34,221 nt of DNA. Origin: Pseudomonadota bacterium. GTDB lineage: Bacteria > Pseudomonadota > Gammaproteobacteria > Burkholderiales > JABEVD01. Below the pieces are notes generated by a model. It was not told the DNA's origin. It did not search any database and saw only the letters and a list, made by a program, of their open reading frames with translations. The stretch is from assembly GCA_021848825.1 (NCBI GenBank), contig JAJZTQ010000001.1:304446-338666 (forward strand). The letters run 5' to 3'. A program made the translations under genes and the position numbers. The stretch's first letter is position 1. Every line of letters begins with the position of its first letter. Shown piece by piece: positions 1 through 8,965 of the stretch.

Positions 1-363
1 ACCGACGAGGAAGGCGGGGACTGGGGGCGCATCGCCACCCACGATCTGATCCGTTCGAGGATCAAGGTGAAATCGCTCAATTTCATGAGGGGAAGGACTT
101 TCCTCAACAAGTTCCTGATCATAGACGAAGTCCAGAACCTCACGCCGAAGCAGATGAAGACCCTGATCACCCGAGCCGGCCCGGGCACCAAGGTCGTCTG
201 CCTGGGCAACATTTCCCAGATCGACACACCCTATCTGACCGAGGGCAGCTCAGGACTCACCTATGTCGTCGACCGATTCAAGGGGTGGATACATGGCGGG
301 CATGTCACCCTGCAGCGCGGAGAGCGATCGAGGCTTGCGGATTACGCAACGGAAAGGCTCTAG
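1..363 (+). CDS. PhoH-family ATPase, C-terminal part (5' end outside window)
   Basis: The reading frame is open from base 1 and ends in TAG at 361-363, giving about 120 C-terminal residues. The fragment carries LIIDEVQNLTPKQMKTLITR, the Walker B region typical of PhoH proteins, followed by GPGTKVVCLGNISQIDTPYL, TEGSSGLTYVVDRFKGW and an RGERSRLAD ending. These segments match the C-terminal part of the PhoH ATPase domain closely. PhoH proteins are cytoplasmic NTPases linked to RNA metabolism; many bacterial versions have an N-terminal PIN nuclease domain, which would lie upstream of this window and cannot be checked. A GTG at 67 is only an internal codon: homology continues upstream of it (SRIKVKSLNFMRGRTF). 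The gene converges on the secretion-type ATPase gene with 7 nt between the stop codons. Confidence 0.9.
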   Translation, partial: TDEEGGDWGRIATHDLIRSRIKVKSLNFMRGRTFLNKFLIIDEVQNLTPKQMKTLITRAGPGTKVVCLGNISQIDTPYLTEGSSGLTYVVDRFKGWIHGGHVTLQRGERSRLADYATERL

Positions 364-370
364 CAGGCTG

Positions 371-2767
371 CTAACTGCAGACAGACCTGATCTGGTGTAT
401 GTCGGTGTGCCCCTGCAGTATTTTTTCTATGCCATCCTGCTTCAGGGTACGCATGCCCTGCCCGATGGCGGTATCGAACAGCTCATCGACATTCGCCCGC
501 CTCTGGATCAGCTTCTTGATGATGGGGGTCGCCTCGAGAAATTCATGCAGGCCTATCCTGCCCTTGTATCCCGTTCCATTGCATTCGGGGCAACCTGTCG
601 CAGCTGAAAGCATGAACTCCCCCTTTGAATTGAGATAGGTTCTCCGCCATCTCTGGTGGACTTCTCTGGGATCGAGCTTCGTCCCGATGCAGTATTCCTG
701 GAGCAGTTCTTCCACTTCCTCTCGAGACGCGCTGTAGGGCTTCTTGCAGTAGCCGCAGCAGCGCTTGGCAAGGCGCTGCGCAACGACGCCCAGCAATGCG
801 TCCGAAAAGTTGAAAGGATCCATGCCGAGATCGAGCAGCCTGACCATACTCTCGGGCGCGCTGTTGGTATGCAGTGTCGAAAATACCAGATGGCCTGTCA
901 ACGAAGCTTCGATGCCTATCTTCGCGGTTTCCGTATCCCTCATTTCGCCGACCATGATGACGTCCGGATCGGCTCTCAGGAAGCTTCGCATCGCGGCGGC
1001 GAAAGTCCAGCCTATGTTCGGATTGACCTGGACCTGACGCAGCCCTTCCTGGGTGATCTCGACAGGATCTTCCGCAGTCCAGATCTTGCGGTCATCCGTA
1101 TTGATATAGCCGAGAACGGAATGGAGCGTGGTCGTCTTTCCTGAACCGGTCGGCCCGCAGATCAGGAAAAGGCCGTAAGGCTTGACCACGAGACGCTTCA
1201 CCTTTTCCAGCACATCCGGAGCGAGATCCAGATTCTCTATCGGGATCGCCTCCGCGGCAGCCAGCACCCGGAGCACGATATCCTCCAGACCCCCGGAAGT
1301 CGGGATCGTCGCCACCCTGAGCTCGACCTTCCCTCCGGTCTGCTGAACGATCTCGATCTTCCCGTCCTGCGGCCTGCGTTTTTCGGAAATGTTGAGCCTC
1401 GCCATGATCTTGATCCTGGAGACGAGCGCATTCCTGAAATTGGGCGGAAATTCGAAATAGTCGACGAGCGATCCGTCCTTCCTGAAGCGCACCCTCGTGC
1501 TTCGCTTGCCCGGATAACTCTCGATATGGATGTCGGATGCCCCCTGATGATAGGCATCCATGATCATCTTGTTGACGAGCCTCACCAGGGTATTGTCGGA
1601 TTCCGCTACCGCTTCTTCCGCGGCTGCCTCCTCCGCCTCCTCCTCATTAATCAGCTCCGAGGCGAGATCGCCGATCCTCTGGCCGCCGCCTTTCGCCTTG
1701 TAGTACTGATCGATCGAGACAAGGATATCCTCCTTGAGCGCCATGACAGGCGCAATATTCAGATTGACAAGGAATCTCAGCTCGTCCAGCGGAACCCAGT
1801 TCATCGGATCTTCCATGGCGACGATCAGGGTCTTGTCTGTCTTGTAGAGGGGCAGAATGGTGTGTTTGGCTGCGAAATTCAGGGGAACGAGCTGGATCGT
1901 GTTGGGGTCGACACGGAATTTCCGCACATCCACGAAAGGAATGCCGAGCTTCTTCGCCAGAATTCGCCTGACCGTCGACTGGTCGACTATGCCCATGCCG
2001 ACAAGGATTTCGCCCAGCGCCTTCTTCCTGTCGTTTCTCTGCCTGGAAAGCGCCTCCTCGAGCTGCTCCGGCGTGATCAGCCTTTCCTGGATCAGCGCAT
2101 CGCCCAGCCTGAGATTGGATCCGGCCTGCTGCTTCTTCAATGCAGTGACAAGCTGCTCGGGGGTGACGATCTGTTCGCCTGTCAGATAGTCCCCTATCCG
2201 CTGCGAGCGGAGCTTCTGCTGTTCGTCAAGACCTGCCTGGACATCGTTTTCCGTCACGACCTGCTCGTCGATCAGCATCTGACCGATGGCGTCGCCAATC
2301 TGGTAGCTCTCCATGGCCTGGGACGGAATGAAAGAGCGTGTGACAGCCCCCCCCTCATTGACGAGATAAAGATACAGGCCGTATTTCCCTGTCGAAAAGC
2401 CGAGCGTCTCGCCGGAAATTTCCTTTCCGCTTGCGAAGCTCACACGAAAATGCTGTCTTTCTGGAGGATGAAAAACCGATTCCCCGTCGTCCCCCGGCAG
2501 ATCTGGGTTTTTGCCTAGATTGACCTGGCGAAGGAGGCGTATCTGGTCGACCTTCTGCATTTTTATCGTCGATGAGGATTCGCCATCCGATAACAGCTCG
2601 AGGAAACCCTCCTCCGGAGCGAACCTGACGAGATCGCCGAGCAATTCCTTGCCGTCACGGAAAAGGATCAGGCAGGGTTCGCTTTCCAATCCCTCCATTT
2701 CCTCTTCGATGCGAAAATGAAATGGCAAAGGCCAGTTGAGCTGCGCTGTCAATTCTCCTGCCCGCAT
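371..2767 (-). CDS. GspE/PilB/MshE-type secretion or pilus ATPase with repeat-rich N-terminus
   Basis: This is a 798-residue ATPase of the type II secretion/type IV pilus family, which would act as a cytoplasmic hexamer driving pilin or pseudopilin assembly. Visible features are Walker A GPTGSGKTT (538-546), the Asp-box/Walker B region LRADPDVIMVGEMRD (597-611), the His-box HLVFSTLHTN, and a zinc-type tetracysteine formed by CCGYC (670-674) and CPEC (726-729). Residues 157-280 hold four consecutive units of about 31 residues with an [IL]G[DE]xL...ITPEQL..AL..Q pattern, resembling the MshEN c-di-GMP-binding motif. Residues 1-155 contain two similar blocks, each built around a GKE[IL]xG core. 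The ATG at 2767 is chosen because AAAGGGGAC lies just upstream and because a longer in-frame start would run into mlaA. It lies 19 nt downstream of mlaA and is probably cotranscribed with it. No other pilus genes are in the window, so the partner machine is unknown. Confidence 0.88.
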   Translation of the reverse strand: MRAGELTAQLNWPLPFHFRIEEEMEGLESEPCLILFRDGKELLGDLVRFAPEEGFLELLSDGESSSTIKMQKVDQIRLLRQVNLGKNPDLPGDDGESVFHPPERQHFRVSFASGKEISGETLGFSTGKYGLYLYLVNEGGAVTRSFIPSQAMESYQIGDAIGQMLIDEQVVTENDVQAGLDEQQKLRSQRIGDYLTGEQIVTPEQLVTALKKQQAGSNLRLGDALIQERLITPEQLEEALSRQRNDRKKALGEILVGMGIVDQSTVRRILAKKLGIPFVDVRKFRVDPNTIQLVPLNFAAKHTILPLYKTDKTLIVAMEDPMNWVPLDELRFLVNLNIAPVMALKEDILVSIDQYYKAKGGGQRIGDLASELINEEEAEEAAAEEAVAESDNTLVRLVNKMIMDAYHQGASDIHIESYPGKRSTRVRFRKDGSLVDYFEFPPNFRNALVSRIKIMARLNISEKRRPQDGKIEIVQQTGGKVELRVATIPTSGGLEDIVLRVLAAAEAIPIENLDLAPDVLEKVKRLVVKPYGLFLICGPTGSGKTTTLHSVLGYINTDDRKIWTAEDPVEITQEGLRQVQVNPNIGWTFAAAMRSFLRADPDVIMVGEMRDTETAKIGIEASLTGHLVFSTLHTNSAPESMVRLLDLGMDPFNFSDALLGVVAQRLAKRCCGYCKKPYSASREEVEELLQEYCIGTKLDPREVHQRWRRTYLNSKGEFMLSAATGCPECNGTGYKGRIGLHEFLEATPIIKKLIQRRANVDELFDTAIGQGMRTLKQDGIEKILQGHTDIHQIRSVCS

Positions 2768-2786
2768 GCTGTCCCCTTTCGCGTCA

Positions 2787-3482
2787 TTATTCGCTATCGT
2801 CCTCCTCGTCTTCCATCGGCGGGTTGCCGTCATAGACCAGGCTCTGGCGATGCTGCAGATAGGCATCCCTGATGAAAGCATAGGGATCGATCGCAGCCTG
2901 CATCAGCACATTCTCGCCTTTGAGGAGTTCTGCGCGCTTTTCGACAGCGTCGACCGCGACCAGGCTGTTCCTCTCCGAAACATCTGTGGTCCTGTAAAGA
3001 GGATAGAATTGCCAGTCTGTGACCGTGCCTATGCCGTCCCTGAAATCGCTCGGGCCCAGGAAGGGAAGAACCAGATAGGGGCCGGGCTGTATTCCCCAGT
3101 AACCCAGCGTTTGGCCGAAATCCTCGTCATGCTTGACATAGCCTGACGGGCCTGCGACATCGACCAGCCCGGCAAACCCTATCGTCGTATTCAGGAAAAC
3201 CCTTCCGAAATCGGAAAAAGCCTGCCTGCCTTTGAGCTGAAGGAGATCGTTGACGACCACCACCACGTCATCCAGATTGGAAAAGAAGTTGCCTATCATC
3301 ACCCTGAAGCCCAATGGCACGACTTCCTGGTATCCTTTCGCGACAGGCTTGAGAACGGCCTTGTCGACCGTGTCGTTGAACTTGTAGATCTTGCGGTTGA
3401 GCGGCTCCAGGGGGTCCTTCTTGTTGTATGGCGTGGCACACCCGGCGAGCATCATCACCATCATCAAAATCGCTATTCTCAT
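2787..3482 (-). CDS. mlaA: MlaA (VacJ) outer-membrane lipoprotein
   Basis: The 231-residue product begins with a lipoprotein signal, MRIAILMMVMMLAGC, whose LAGC lipobox puts the lipidated Cys at residue 15. The mature part starts with DPLEPLNRKIYKFNDTVDKAVLKPVAKGY, the usual opening of MlaA/VacJ proteins, and continues with NFFSNLDDVVVVVNDLLQLK, GRVFLNTTIGFAGLVDVA, FGQTLGYWGIQPGPYLVLPFLGPSDFRDGIG and an acidic tail. MlaA sits in the outer membrane and hands mislocalised phospholipids to MlaC and the MlaFEDB transporter, helping keep lipid asymmetry. The other mla genes are not nearby here. A TATAAT-like box lies about 27 nt upstream of the start, and GGGA precedes the ATG. Confidence 0.93.
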   Translation of the reverse strand: MRIAILMMVMMLAGCATPYNKKDPLEPLNRKIYKFNDTVDKAVLKPVAKGYQEVVPLGFRVMIGNFFSNLDDVVVVVNDLLQLKGRQAFSDFGRVFLNTTIGFAGLVDVAGPSGYVKHDEDFGQTLGYWGIQPGPYLVLPFLGPSDFRDGIGTVTDWQFYPLYRTTDVSERNSLVAVDAVEKRAELLKGENVLMQAAIDPYAFIRDAYLQHRQSLVYDGNPPMEDEEDDSE

Positions 3483-3508
3483 TGTTCCCGCATGTCGTGG
3501 TTTGAGAC

Positions 3509-3514
3509 ATTATA
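3509..3514 (-). promoter_or_regulatory. Candidate -10 box for mlaA and the following ATPase gene
   Basis: On the minus strand the sequence reads TATAAT, a perfect sigma70 -10 hexamer, placed to give a leader of about 20 nt before the mlaA ATG. The expected -35 region is only T-rich (TTTTTC at a 17-nt spacing), so the promoter rests on the -10 box and the position. Confidence 0.4.
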
Positions 3515-3570
3515 GCTTTCCTTGGGTCCGCGAAAAAGCTATTTCAATTTCGGCAAGCCATGGCTTGCGC

Positions 3571-5022
3571 CTATCCCCTGTTCAGGATCCTCCTCGCCTC
3601 GATGATCAATTCGGAAGCAGTCAGGCCTACCGGGCCGATTCCGGCCTCAACCAGGCTGTCTGCGGCGGCGCCGTGCAGATAGACCGCGCAAAGCAGGGCT
3701 TCTTCCGCGCCGAGCCCTTGCGAAAGAAATGCGCCTATCATGCCTGAAAGCACGTCCCCCATGCCCGCCTGGGCAAGCCCCGGATTGCCGCTGGAATTGA
3801 TCACCCATTTCCCGTCGGGAAATGCGCAGACGCTGCCCGCCCCTTTCAGGACGACAGGACAATTGAAGACTTCCGAAAGATGCTTTGCCGAAGCGATCCT
3901 GTCTTCCTGGATCCGTGCTGTCGTGCATCCGAGCAATCTCGCGGCTTCTGCCGGATGGGGCGTGAGGATGGCCGAACCTTTTCTGGATGACAGCATGCTT
4001 CTCAGGCGCTCGTCCATCGAAATCAGATTGAGCGCATCGGCATCGATCACCAGAGGGCTCCCCGAACCCAATGCCGCCTCCAGGATTGAGGAGGCCCAAT
4101 CCGATTGCCCGAGACCCGGGCCGATGACGATGGAAGACGAATCCATCAGCCTGTCCGGGGATCGCACCATGATTTCCGGCTGCAGAAGATCGACCCCGAA
4201 ATCACCCTGCATGCCGAGAAAAACCTTTCCGGAACCCATATTCAGGGCAGCCCTCGCTGCAAGCAATGCGGCACCCATCATGCCGATCGCCCCGCCTATG
4301 ACGGCAGTGCTGCCGAAGAGCCCCTTGTGGCTGTTTCTCGGCCGGTTCCTGAAAGAAGAAGGCAATATTTCCCGGTTCGAAAGCCATCCCGAAGGAGGCT
4401 TCAATGAAAGAGGATCGAGCCCCAGCCTCTCCAGATGAAGCTTTCCGCAGTGATCGAGCCCATCTGACGTGAGCAGGCCGGGCTTCAAGGCGATGAAGGT
4501 AAGGGTATGGTCCGCCTTGACGGCAATCCCGAGCGCATTTCCGGTGTCCGAAGAAATGCCGCTCGGCATGTCTATGGATAGCACGCGAAGCGAGGCGATC
4601 GATTCGATGATCTTTCCGCAATTTCCGGAAATCGGCCTCGAAAGCCCGGTTCCGAAGAGGCCGTCTATGACGAGATGCCATTTTCCGCCTTCCGGTATGG
4701 CGTCGCGACAGCTTCCGCCCGAATCGATCCAGGCGCGATAGGCGGCTGCAGCATCCCCTGGCAGCTTTTCTTCCTCGCCGAGGAAAACCAGTTCGACAGC
4801 CATTCCCCATGATTTCAGCTGGCGCGCTGCAACAAACGCATCCCCGCCGTTGTTTCCGGGGCCGGCAAGAACGAGCATCCTGTTTCCCGTTCCAAGCGAC
4901 ATCGCCAGTTCGGCGACGGCAAGCCCCGCCCTTTCCATCAAAGGATAGGGCGCAAGTCTTTCGATTTCCCCGATTTCGCGGCTTCCATAAACGGGCTCGA
5001 ACAGCTTTTCAAGATTTTTCAT
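3571..5022 (-). CDS. nnr: Bifunctional NAD(P)HX epimerase/dehydratase
   Basis: The 483-residue protein joins a YjeF_N epimerase domain (about 1-210) to an ADP/ATP-dependent NAD(P)HX dehydratase of the ribokinase-like fold (about 215-483). Together these repair hydrated NADH and NADPH. Epimerase signatures are GPGNNGGDAFVAARQL, GLFGTGLSRPI and IDMPSGISSDTG. Dehydratase signatures are the NSHKG loop after the linker, IGPGLGQSDW, VIDADALNL, LTPHPAEAARLLG, VVLKGAGSV and the NSSGNPGLAQAGMGDVLSG nucleotide-binding segment. The length is normal for the fused bacterial form and all expected motifs are present. The gene is divergent from purL with a 63-nt spacer and is separated from mlaA downstream by about 90 nt. 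Confidence 0.94.
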   Translation of the reverse strand: MKNLEKLFEPVYGSREIGEIERLAPYPLMERAGLAVAELAMSLGTGNRMLVLAGPGNNGGDAFVAARQLKSWGMAVELVFLGEEEKLPGDAAAAYRAWIDSGGSCRDAIPEGGKWHLVIDGLFGTGLSRPISGNCGKIIESIASLRVLSIDMPSGISSDTGNALGIAVKADHTLTFIALKPGLLTSDGLDHCGKLHLERLGLDPLSLKPPSGWLSNREILPSSFRNRPRNSHKGLFGSTAVIGGAIGMMGAALLAARAALNMGSGKVFLGMQGDFGVDLLQPEIMVRSPDRLMDSSSIVIGPGLGQSDWASSILEAALGSGSPLVIDADALNLISMDERLRSMLSSRKGSAILTPHPAEAARLLGCTTARIQEDRIASAKHLSEVFNCPVVLKGAGSVCAFPDGKWVINSSGNPGLAQAGMGDVLSGMIGAFLSQGLGAEEALLCAVYLHGAAADSLVEAGIGPVGLTASELIIEARRILNRG

Positions 5023-5049
5023 CGGTAAAAAGGCTGGACCAACTTGGGA

Positions 5050-5055
5050 TATAAT
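5050..5055 (+). promoter_or_regulatory. Candidate -10 box for purL
   Basis: TATAAT sits in the 63-nt spacer between divergent nnr and purL and would give a short leader (about 24 nt) before the purL ATG at 5086. No convincing -35 hexamer is seen at 16-18 nt. Confidence is therefore low. Confidence 0.3.
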
Positions 5056-5085
5056 ACATGCAATTCAATAGCCAGAAGCGTTTTC

Positions 5086-8000
5086 ATGTCCCAATTCATC
5101 ATGCTGCGCGGCCGCAGCGCCCTTTCCGGTTTCCGTCTGAAGAAGCTCCTTTCGTCGCTCAAGCCGTTCATGCCTGAGCTGACCGAAATCCATGCCGAAT
5201 ACCGGCACTTCGTCTCCTCGTCCAGAAAACCTTCAGAATCCGAAATGGAGATCCTGAAAAGACTGCTCGAATACGGCCCGGAAGGCGACCACCAGGCGCC
5301 TCGAGGCGAAATTCTGCTAGTGCTTCCCCGCCTCGGCACCATCTCCCCATGGTCGTCGAAAGCCACCGACATTGCGAGGCATTGCGGGCTGGATTTCCTG
5401 GAAAGGATAGAGCGCGGAGTTGTCTATTATTTCCCGGAAAAGCCGCCAATGGACGTCCTTCCGCTTATCCACGACAGGATGACCGAGGAAGTATTCGACT
5501 CGTTCGAGGATGCGGAAGGGCTTTTCAGGAAATTCGATCCCGCTCCGCTTGCGACGGTCGATATCATCGGGGGCGGGAAAAAAGCGCTTGAAGAGGCCAA
5601 TGCGAGAATGGGGCTTGCACTGTCTTCAGACGAGATAGACTATCTCGTCGAGCATTTCGGGAGCCGCAATCCGACCGATGCCGAACTCATGATGTTCGCC
5701 CAGGCGAATTCCGAGCACTGCAGGCACAAGATTTTCAACGCGGAATGGGTGATAGACGGGAAGCTCCAGCAGCACTCCCTGTTCTCGATGATACGCCATA
5801 CGCACAGGATGAATCCACAGCATACCATTCTCGCCTACAGCGACAATTCCGCGATCATGGAAGGCGCAATGGCGACCCGCTTTTTCCCGGGAAGCGACGG
5901 GGTCTATCGCAAGACGGTGCAGCTGACCCATACCATCATGAAGGTGGAAACGCACAATCATCCGACTGCCATTTCTCCCTATCCTGGCGCCGCAACCGGA
6001 GCAGGCGGCGAAATAAGGGACGAAGGGGCGACCGGATGCGGCTCACGCCCGAAGGCGGGGCTCACCGGATTTTCCGTATCGAATCTCAACATCCCCGACT
6101 TCATTCAGCCCTGGGAATCAGTCCGGTACGGCAGGCCGGGCCATATCGCCTCCCCCCTCCAGATCATGCTGGAAGGGCCGATAGGAGGCGCCGCCTTCAA
6201 CAACGAATTCGGCCGCCCCAATCTCTGCGGCTATTTCAGGACCTTCGAGCAGGAAGTGGGCGGTGAGATGCGAGGCTATCACAAGCCCATCATGCTCGCC
6301 GGCGGCCTCGGCAGCATTTCGGAAAAACAGGCCTTCAAGCGTGAAATACCGGAAGGCGGGCTGCTCATCCAGATAGGCGGACCCGGCATGCTGATAGGGC
6401 TGGGCGGCGGGGCTGCTTCCAGCATGAACACCGGAACCAATGCGCAACAGCTCGATTTCGATTCCGTCCAGCGCGCCAATGCGGAAATGCAGCGCAGGGC
6501 CCAAGAAGTCATAGACCGATGCTGGCAGATGGGTGAAAAGAATCCCATCCTTTCCATACACGACGTGGGCGCAGGCGGCCTCTCGAACGCCGTTCCCGAA
6601 CTCGTTCACGGCTCCAGCCGGGGGGGAAGGCTCGATCTCAGAAGCATCATGAACGAGGAGCCGGGCATGAGCCCCATGCAGCTCTGGTGCAACGAGGCGC
6701 AGGAGCGCTATGTCCTTGCCATAAGGAAGGAAGACCTCGACATTTTTTCCGCCATCTGCCAACGCGAGCGCTGCCCGTTTTCCGTGATAGGCGAAGCCAC
6801 ATCCGAGGAGCGCCTCGAAATCGGCGACCCCGTCTTCGGCAACAGCCCTGTCGACATGCCGCTTTCGGTGCTGCTCGGAAAACCGCCGAAAATGACGAGG
6901 AATATCTCCCGGATCGAAAAATCCCTCGTCCCGTTCGATGCCGAAAAGCTGGACATGAAGGAAGCCGCCTACCGCGTATTGAACATGCCTTCGGTTGCAG
7001 ACAAGACCTTCCTCATCGCCATAGGCGACAGGACGGTCGGGGGCTTGACGGCGAGAGACCAGATGGTCGGGCCATGGCAGGTTCCTGTTTCGGATGTCGC
7101 GGTGACGCTCGCCGATTTCGAATCCTCCCACGGCGAAGCATTCGCGGTTGGGGAGCGCACGCCGCTCGCCTTGATTCACGCCGAGGCTTCCGGAAGGATG
7201 GCGATAGGGGAAGCCATCACCAACATCGCCGCGGCGCTCATAGGCGATATCGGAACGATCAAGCTTTCGGCGAACTGGATGGCGGCCGCAGGCCATCCCG
7301 GCGAGGACGCTGCGCTTTATGACACCGTCCATGCCGTCGCGATGGCGCTCTGCCCCCATCTCGGCATCAGCATTCCTGTCGGAAAGGATTCGATGTCGAT
7401 GAAGACCGCCTGGCAGGACGCGGAAGGCAAGAAATCGGTCGCCTCCCCGCTTTCGCTCATCATCACCGCTTTCGCCCCCGTGAAGAATGCGGCAAGAACC
7501 CTCACCCCCCGGCTTGTTCATGAAAAGGATTCCACCCTCATCCTGATCGACCTGGGCGGCGGAAAAGGCAGGCTGGGCGGATCCGTTCTTTGCCAGGCTT
7601 ACGGGCAGACAGGGAACAGCGCACCGGATCTCGACGACGCCATCGCGATGAAGGCCTTTTTCGCCTCGATCCAGAAGCTCAATGAGGAAGGAAGACTGCT
7701 CGCCTACCATGACCGGTCCGACGGCGGCCTTTTCGTCACGCTGTGCGAAATGAGCTTCGCCGGCCATGTCGGCATCAGCGTCGACGTGGAGAAGCTCTGC
7801 ATCGAGGCGAAGGCAGTCGAGGCCGAACATTCCGGCAGAAAAAACAGCTGCAACTTCGAAGTGCTCTTCAACGAGGAGCTGGGCGCCGTCATCCAGGTCG
7901 GAAACAGGGATCTCGAAGCGGTTCTCGACACCTTCACGGAAGCAGGGCTTGCGAGAATGGTCCACATGATAGGCACGGTGAACGACGAGGACAGGCTCGT

Positions 8001-8964
8001 CATCACGAAAGGCGACGAACCCTTTTTCAGCGAAAGCAGGATCGCGCTGCAGCGCGCCTGGTCTGAAACGACATTCAGGATGCAGTCGCTCAGGGACAAC
8101 CCCGAATGCGCGAAAGAGGAATATGAAAACATCCTCGACCGGGATGATCCCGGGCTCCACGCCCATCTCACCTTCGATCCGGACGAAGTTCCCTACCTCA
8201 ATCTCTCGAAGCCGAAAATCGCCATCCTGAGGGAACAGGGCGTGAACGGTCATGTCGAAATGGCTGCGGCATTCGACCATGCCGGATTCACCTCGATCGA
8301 TGTTCACATGAGCGACATCATTTCAGGAAGGATCAGCCTGAAGGAATTCAGGGGACTGGCAGCCTGCGGCGGTTTCTCCTATGGCGACGTGCTGGGCGCC
8401 GGCGAAGGCTGGGCGAAATCCATCCTTTTCAACGCCAGGGCAAGGGCAGAATTCGAGGCCTTCTTCATGAGGGACGACGCATTCGCGCTGGGCGTATGCA
8501 ACGGCTGTCAGATGATGAGCAACCTTCACGAAATCATCCCTGGCGCGGGAGACTGGCCTCATTTCGTCAGGAACAAGTCGGAGCAGTTCGAGGCGCGCTT
8601 TATCATGGCAGAAGTGCAGGAAAGCCCCTCGATTTTCCTGGAAGGCATGACGGGAAGCAGGATGCCGATCGTCGTCTCGCATGGCGAAGGTTATGCGCAA
8701 TTCGGGAAAAGCATTCCGCGAGGCCTCGTCGCCCTGCGCTATGTGGACAACCAGGGAAGGGAGACCGAACGCTATCCCTTCAATCCAAACGGCTCAGTCG
8801 GAGGCATCACCGGACTCACCACCCCCGACGGCAGGATCACCATCATGATGCCTCACCCCGAGCGCGTCTTCAGGACCCTGCAGCATTCCTGGCATCCCGA
8901 AAAATGGGGCAAATACGGCCCCTGGATGAGGATGTTCAGGAACGCGAGGAAATGGGTGGGCTGA
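5086..8964 (+). CDS. purL: Phosphoribosylformylglycinamidine synthase (FGAM synthase), long form
   Basis: The 1292-residue single-chain PurL converts FGAR, glutamine and ATP to FGAM in step four of purine synthesis. Landmarks in order are the N-terminal PurS-like region ([12 protein letters not shown]), [36 protein letters not shown], the second ATP-grasp-like half with [12 protein letters not shown] and [16 protein letters not shown], and the C-terminal class I glutaminase domain. That last domain has the nucleophile motif [20 protein letters not shown], and the His-Glu pair in [10 protein letters not shown]. The length is that of the gamma/betaproteobacterial form. The ATG at 5086 is preferred over an in-frame ATG at 5044, which lies upstream of the -10-like box and would add 14 residues unlike the family. 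The stop is 1 nt from the stop of the convergent polyferredoxin gene. Confidence 0.97.
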   Translation: MSQFIMLRGRSALSGFRLKKLLSSLKPFMPELTEIHAEYRHFVSSSRKPSESEMEILKRLLEYGPEGDHQAPRGEILLVLPRLGTISPWSSKATDIARHCGLDFLERIERGVVYYFPEKPPMDVLPLIHDRMTEEVFDSFEDAEGLFRKFDPAPLATVDIIGGGKKALEEANARMGLALSSDEIDYLVEHFGSRNPTDAELMMFAQANSEHCRHKIFNAEWVIDGKLQQHSLFSMIRHTHRMNPQHTILAYSDNSAIMEGAMATRFFPGSDGVYRKTVQLTHTIMKVETHNHPTAISPYPGAATGAGGEIRDEGATGCGSRPKAGLTGFSVSNLNIPDFIQPWESVRYGRPGHIASPLQIMLEGPIGGAAFNNEFGRPNLCGYFRTFEQEVGGEMRGYHKPIMLAGGLGSISEKQAFKREIPEGGLLIQIGGPGMLIGLGGGAASSMNTGTNAQQLDFDSVQRANAEMQRRAQEVIDRCWQMGEKNPILSIHDVGAGGLSNAVPELVHGSSRGGRLDLRSIMNEEPGMSPMQLWCNEAQERYVLAIRKEDLDIFSAICQRERCPFSVIGEATSEERLEIGDPVFGNSPVDMPLSVLLGKPPKMTRNISRIEKSLVPFDAEKLDMKEAAYRVLNMPSVADKTFLIAIGDRTVGGLTARDQMVGPWQVPVSDVAVTLADFESSHGEAFAVGERTPLALIHAEASGRMAIGEAITNIAAALIGDIGTIKLSANWMAAAGHPGEDAALYDTVHAVAMALCPHLGISIPVGKDSMSMKTAWQDAEGKKSVASPLSLIITAFAPVKNAARTLTPRLVHEKDSTLILIDLGGGKGRLGGSVLCQAYGQTGNSAPDLDDAIAMKAFFASIQKLNEEGRLLAYHDRSDGGLFVTLCEMSFAGHVGISVDVEKLCIEAKAVEAEHSGRKNSCNFEVLFNEELGAVIQVGNRDLEAVLDTFTEAGLARMVHMIGTVNDEDRLVITKGDEPFFSESRIALQRAWSETTFRMQSLRDNPECAKEEYENILDRDDPGLHAHLTFDPDEVPYLNLSKPKIAILREQGVNGHVEMAAAFDHAGFTSIDVHMSDIISGRISLKEFRGLAACGGFSYGDVLGAGEGWAKSILFNARARAEFEAFFMRDDAFALGVCNGCQMMSNLHEIIPGAGDWPHFVRNKSEQFEARFIMAEVQESPSIFLEGMTGSRMPIVVSHGEGYAQFGKSIPRGLVALRYVDNQGRETERYPFNPNGSVGGITGLTTPDGRITIMMPHPERVFRTLQHSWHPEKWGKYGPWMRMFRNARKWVG

Positions 8965-8965
8965 G

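Noticed and set aside
1526-2518. A 330-codon open frame opposite the ATPase gene
   Set aside because: It shadows the conserved ATPase gene, with low-complexity translation and no domain or ribosome site.
6118-8307. A 729-codon open frame antisense to purL
   Set aside because: It lies wholly inside purL, whose motifs are continuous and complete, has no recognisable domain, and is explained by codon bias leaving few stops on the opposite strand.
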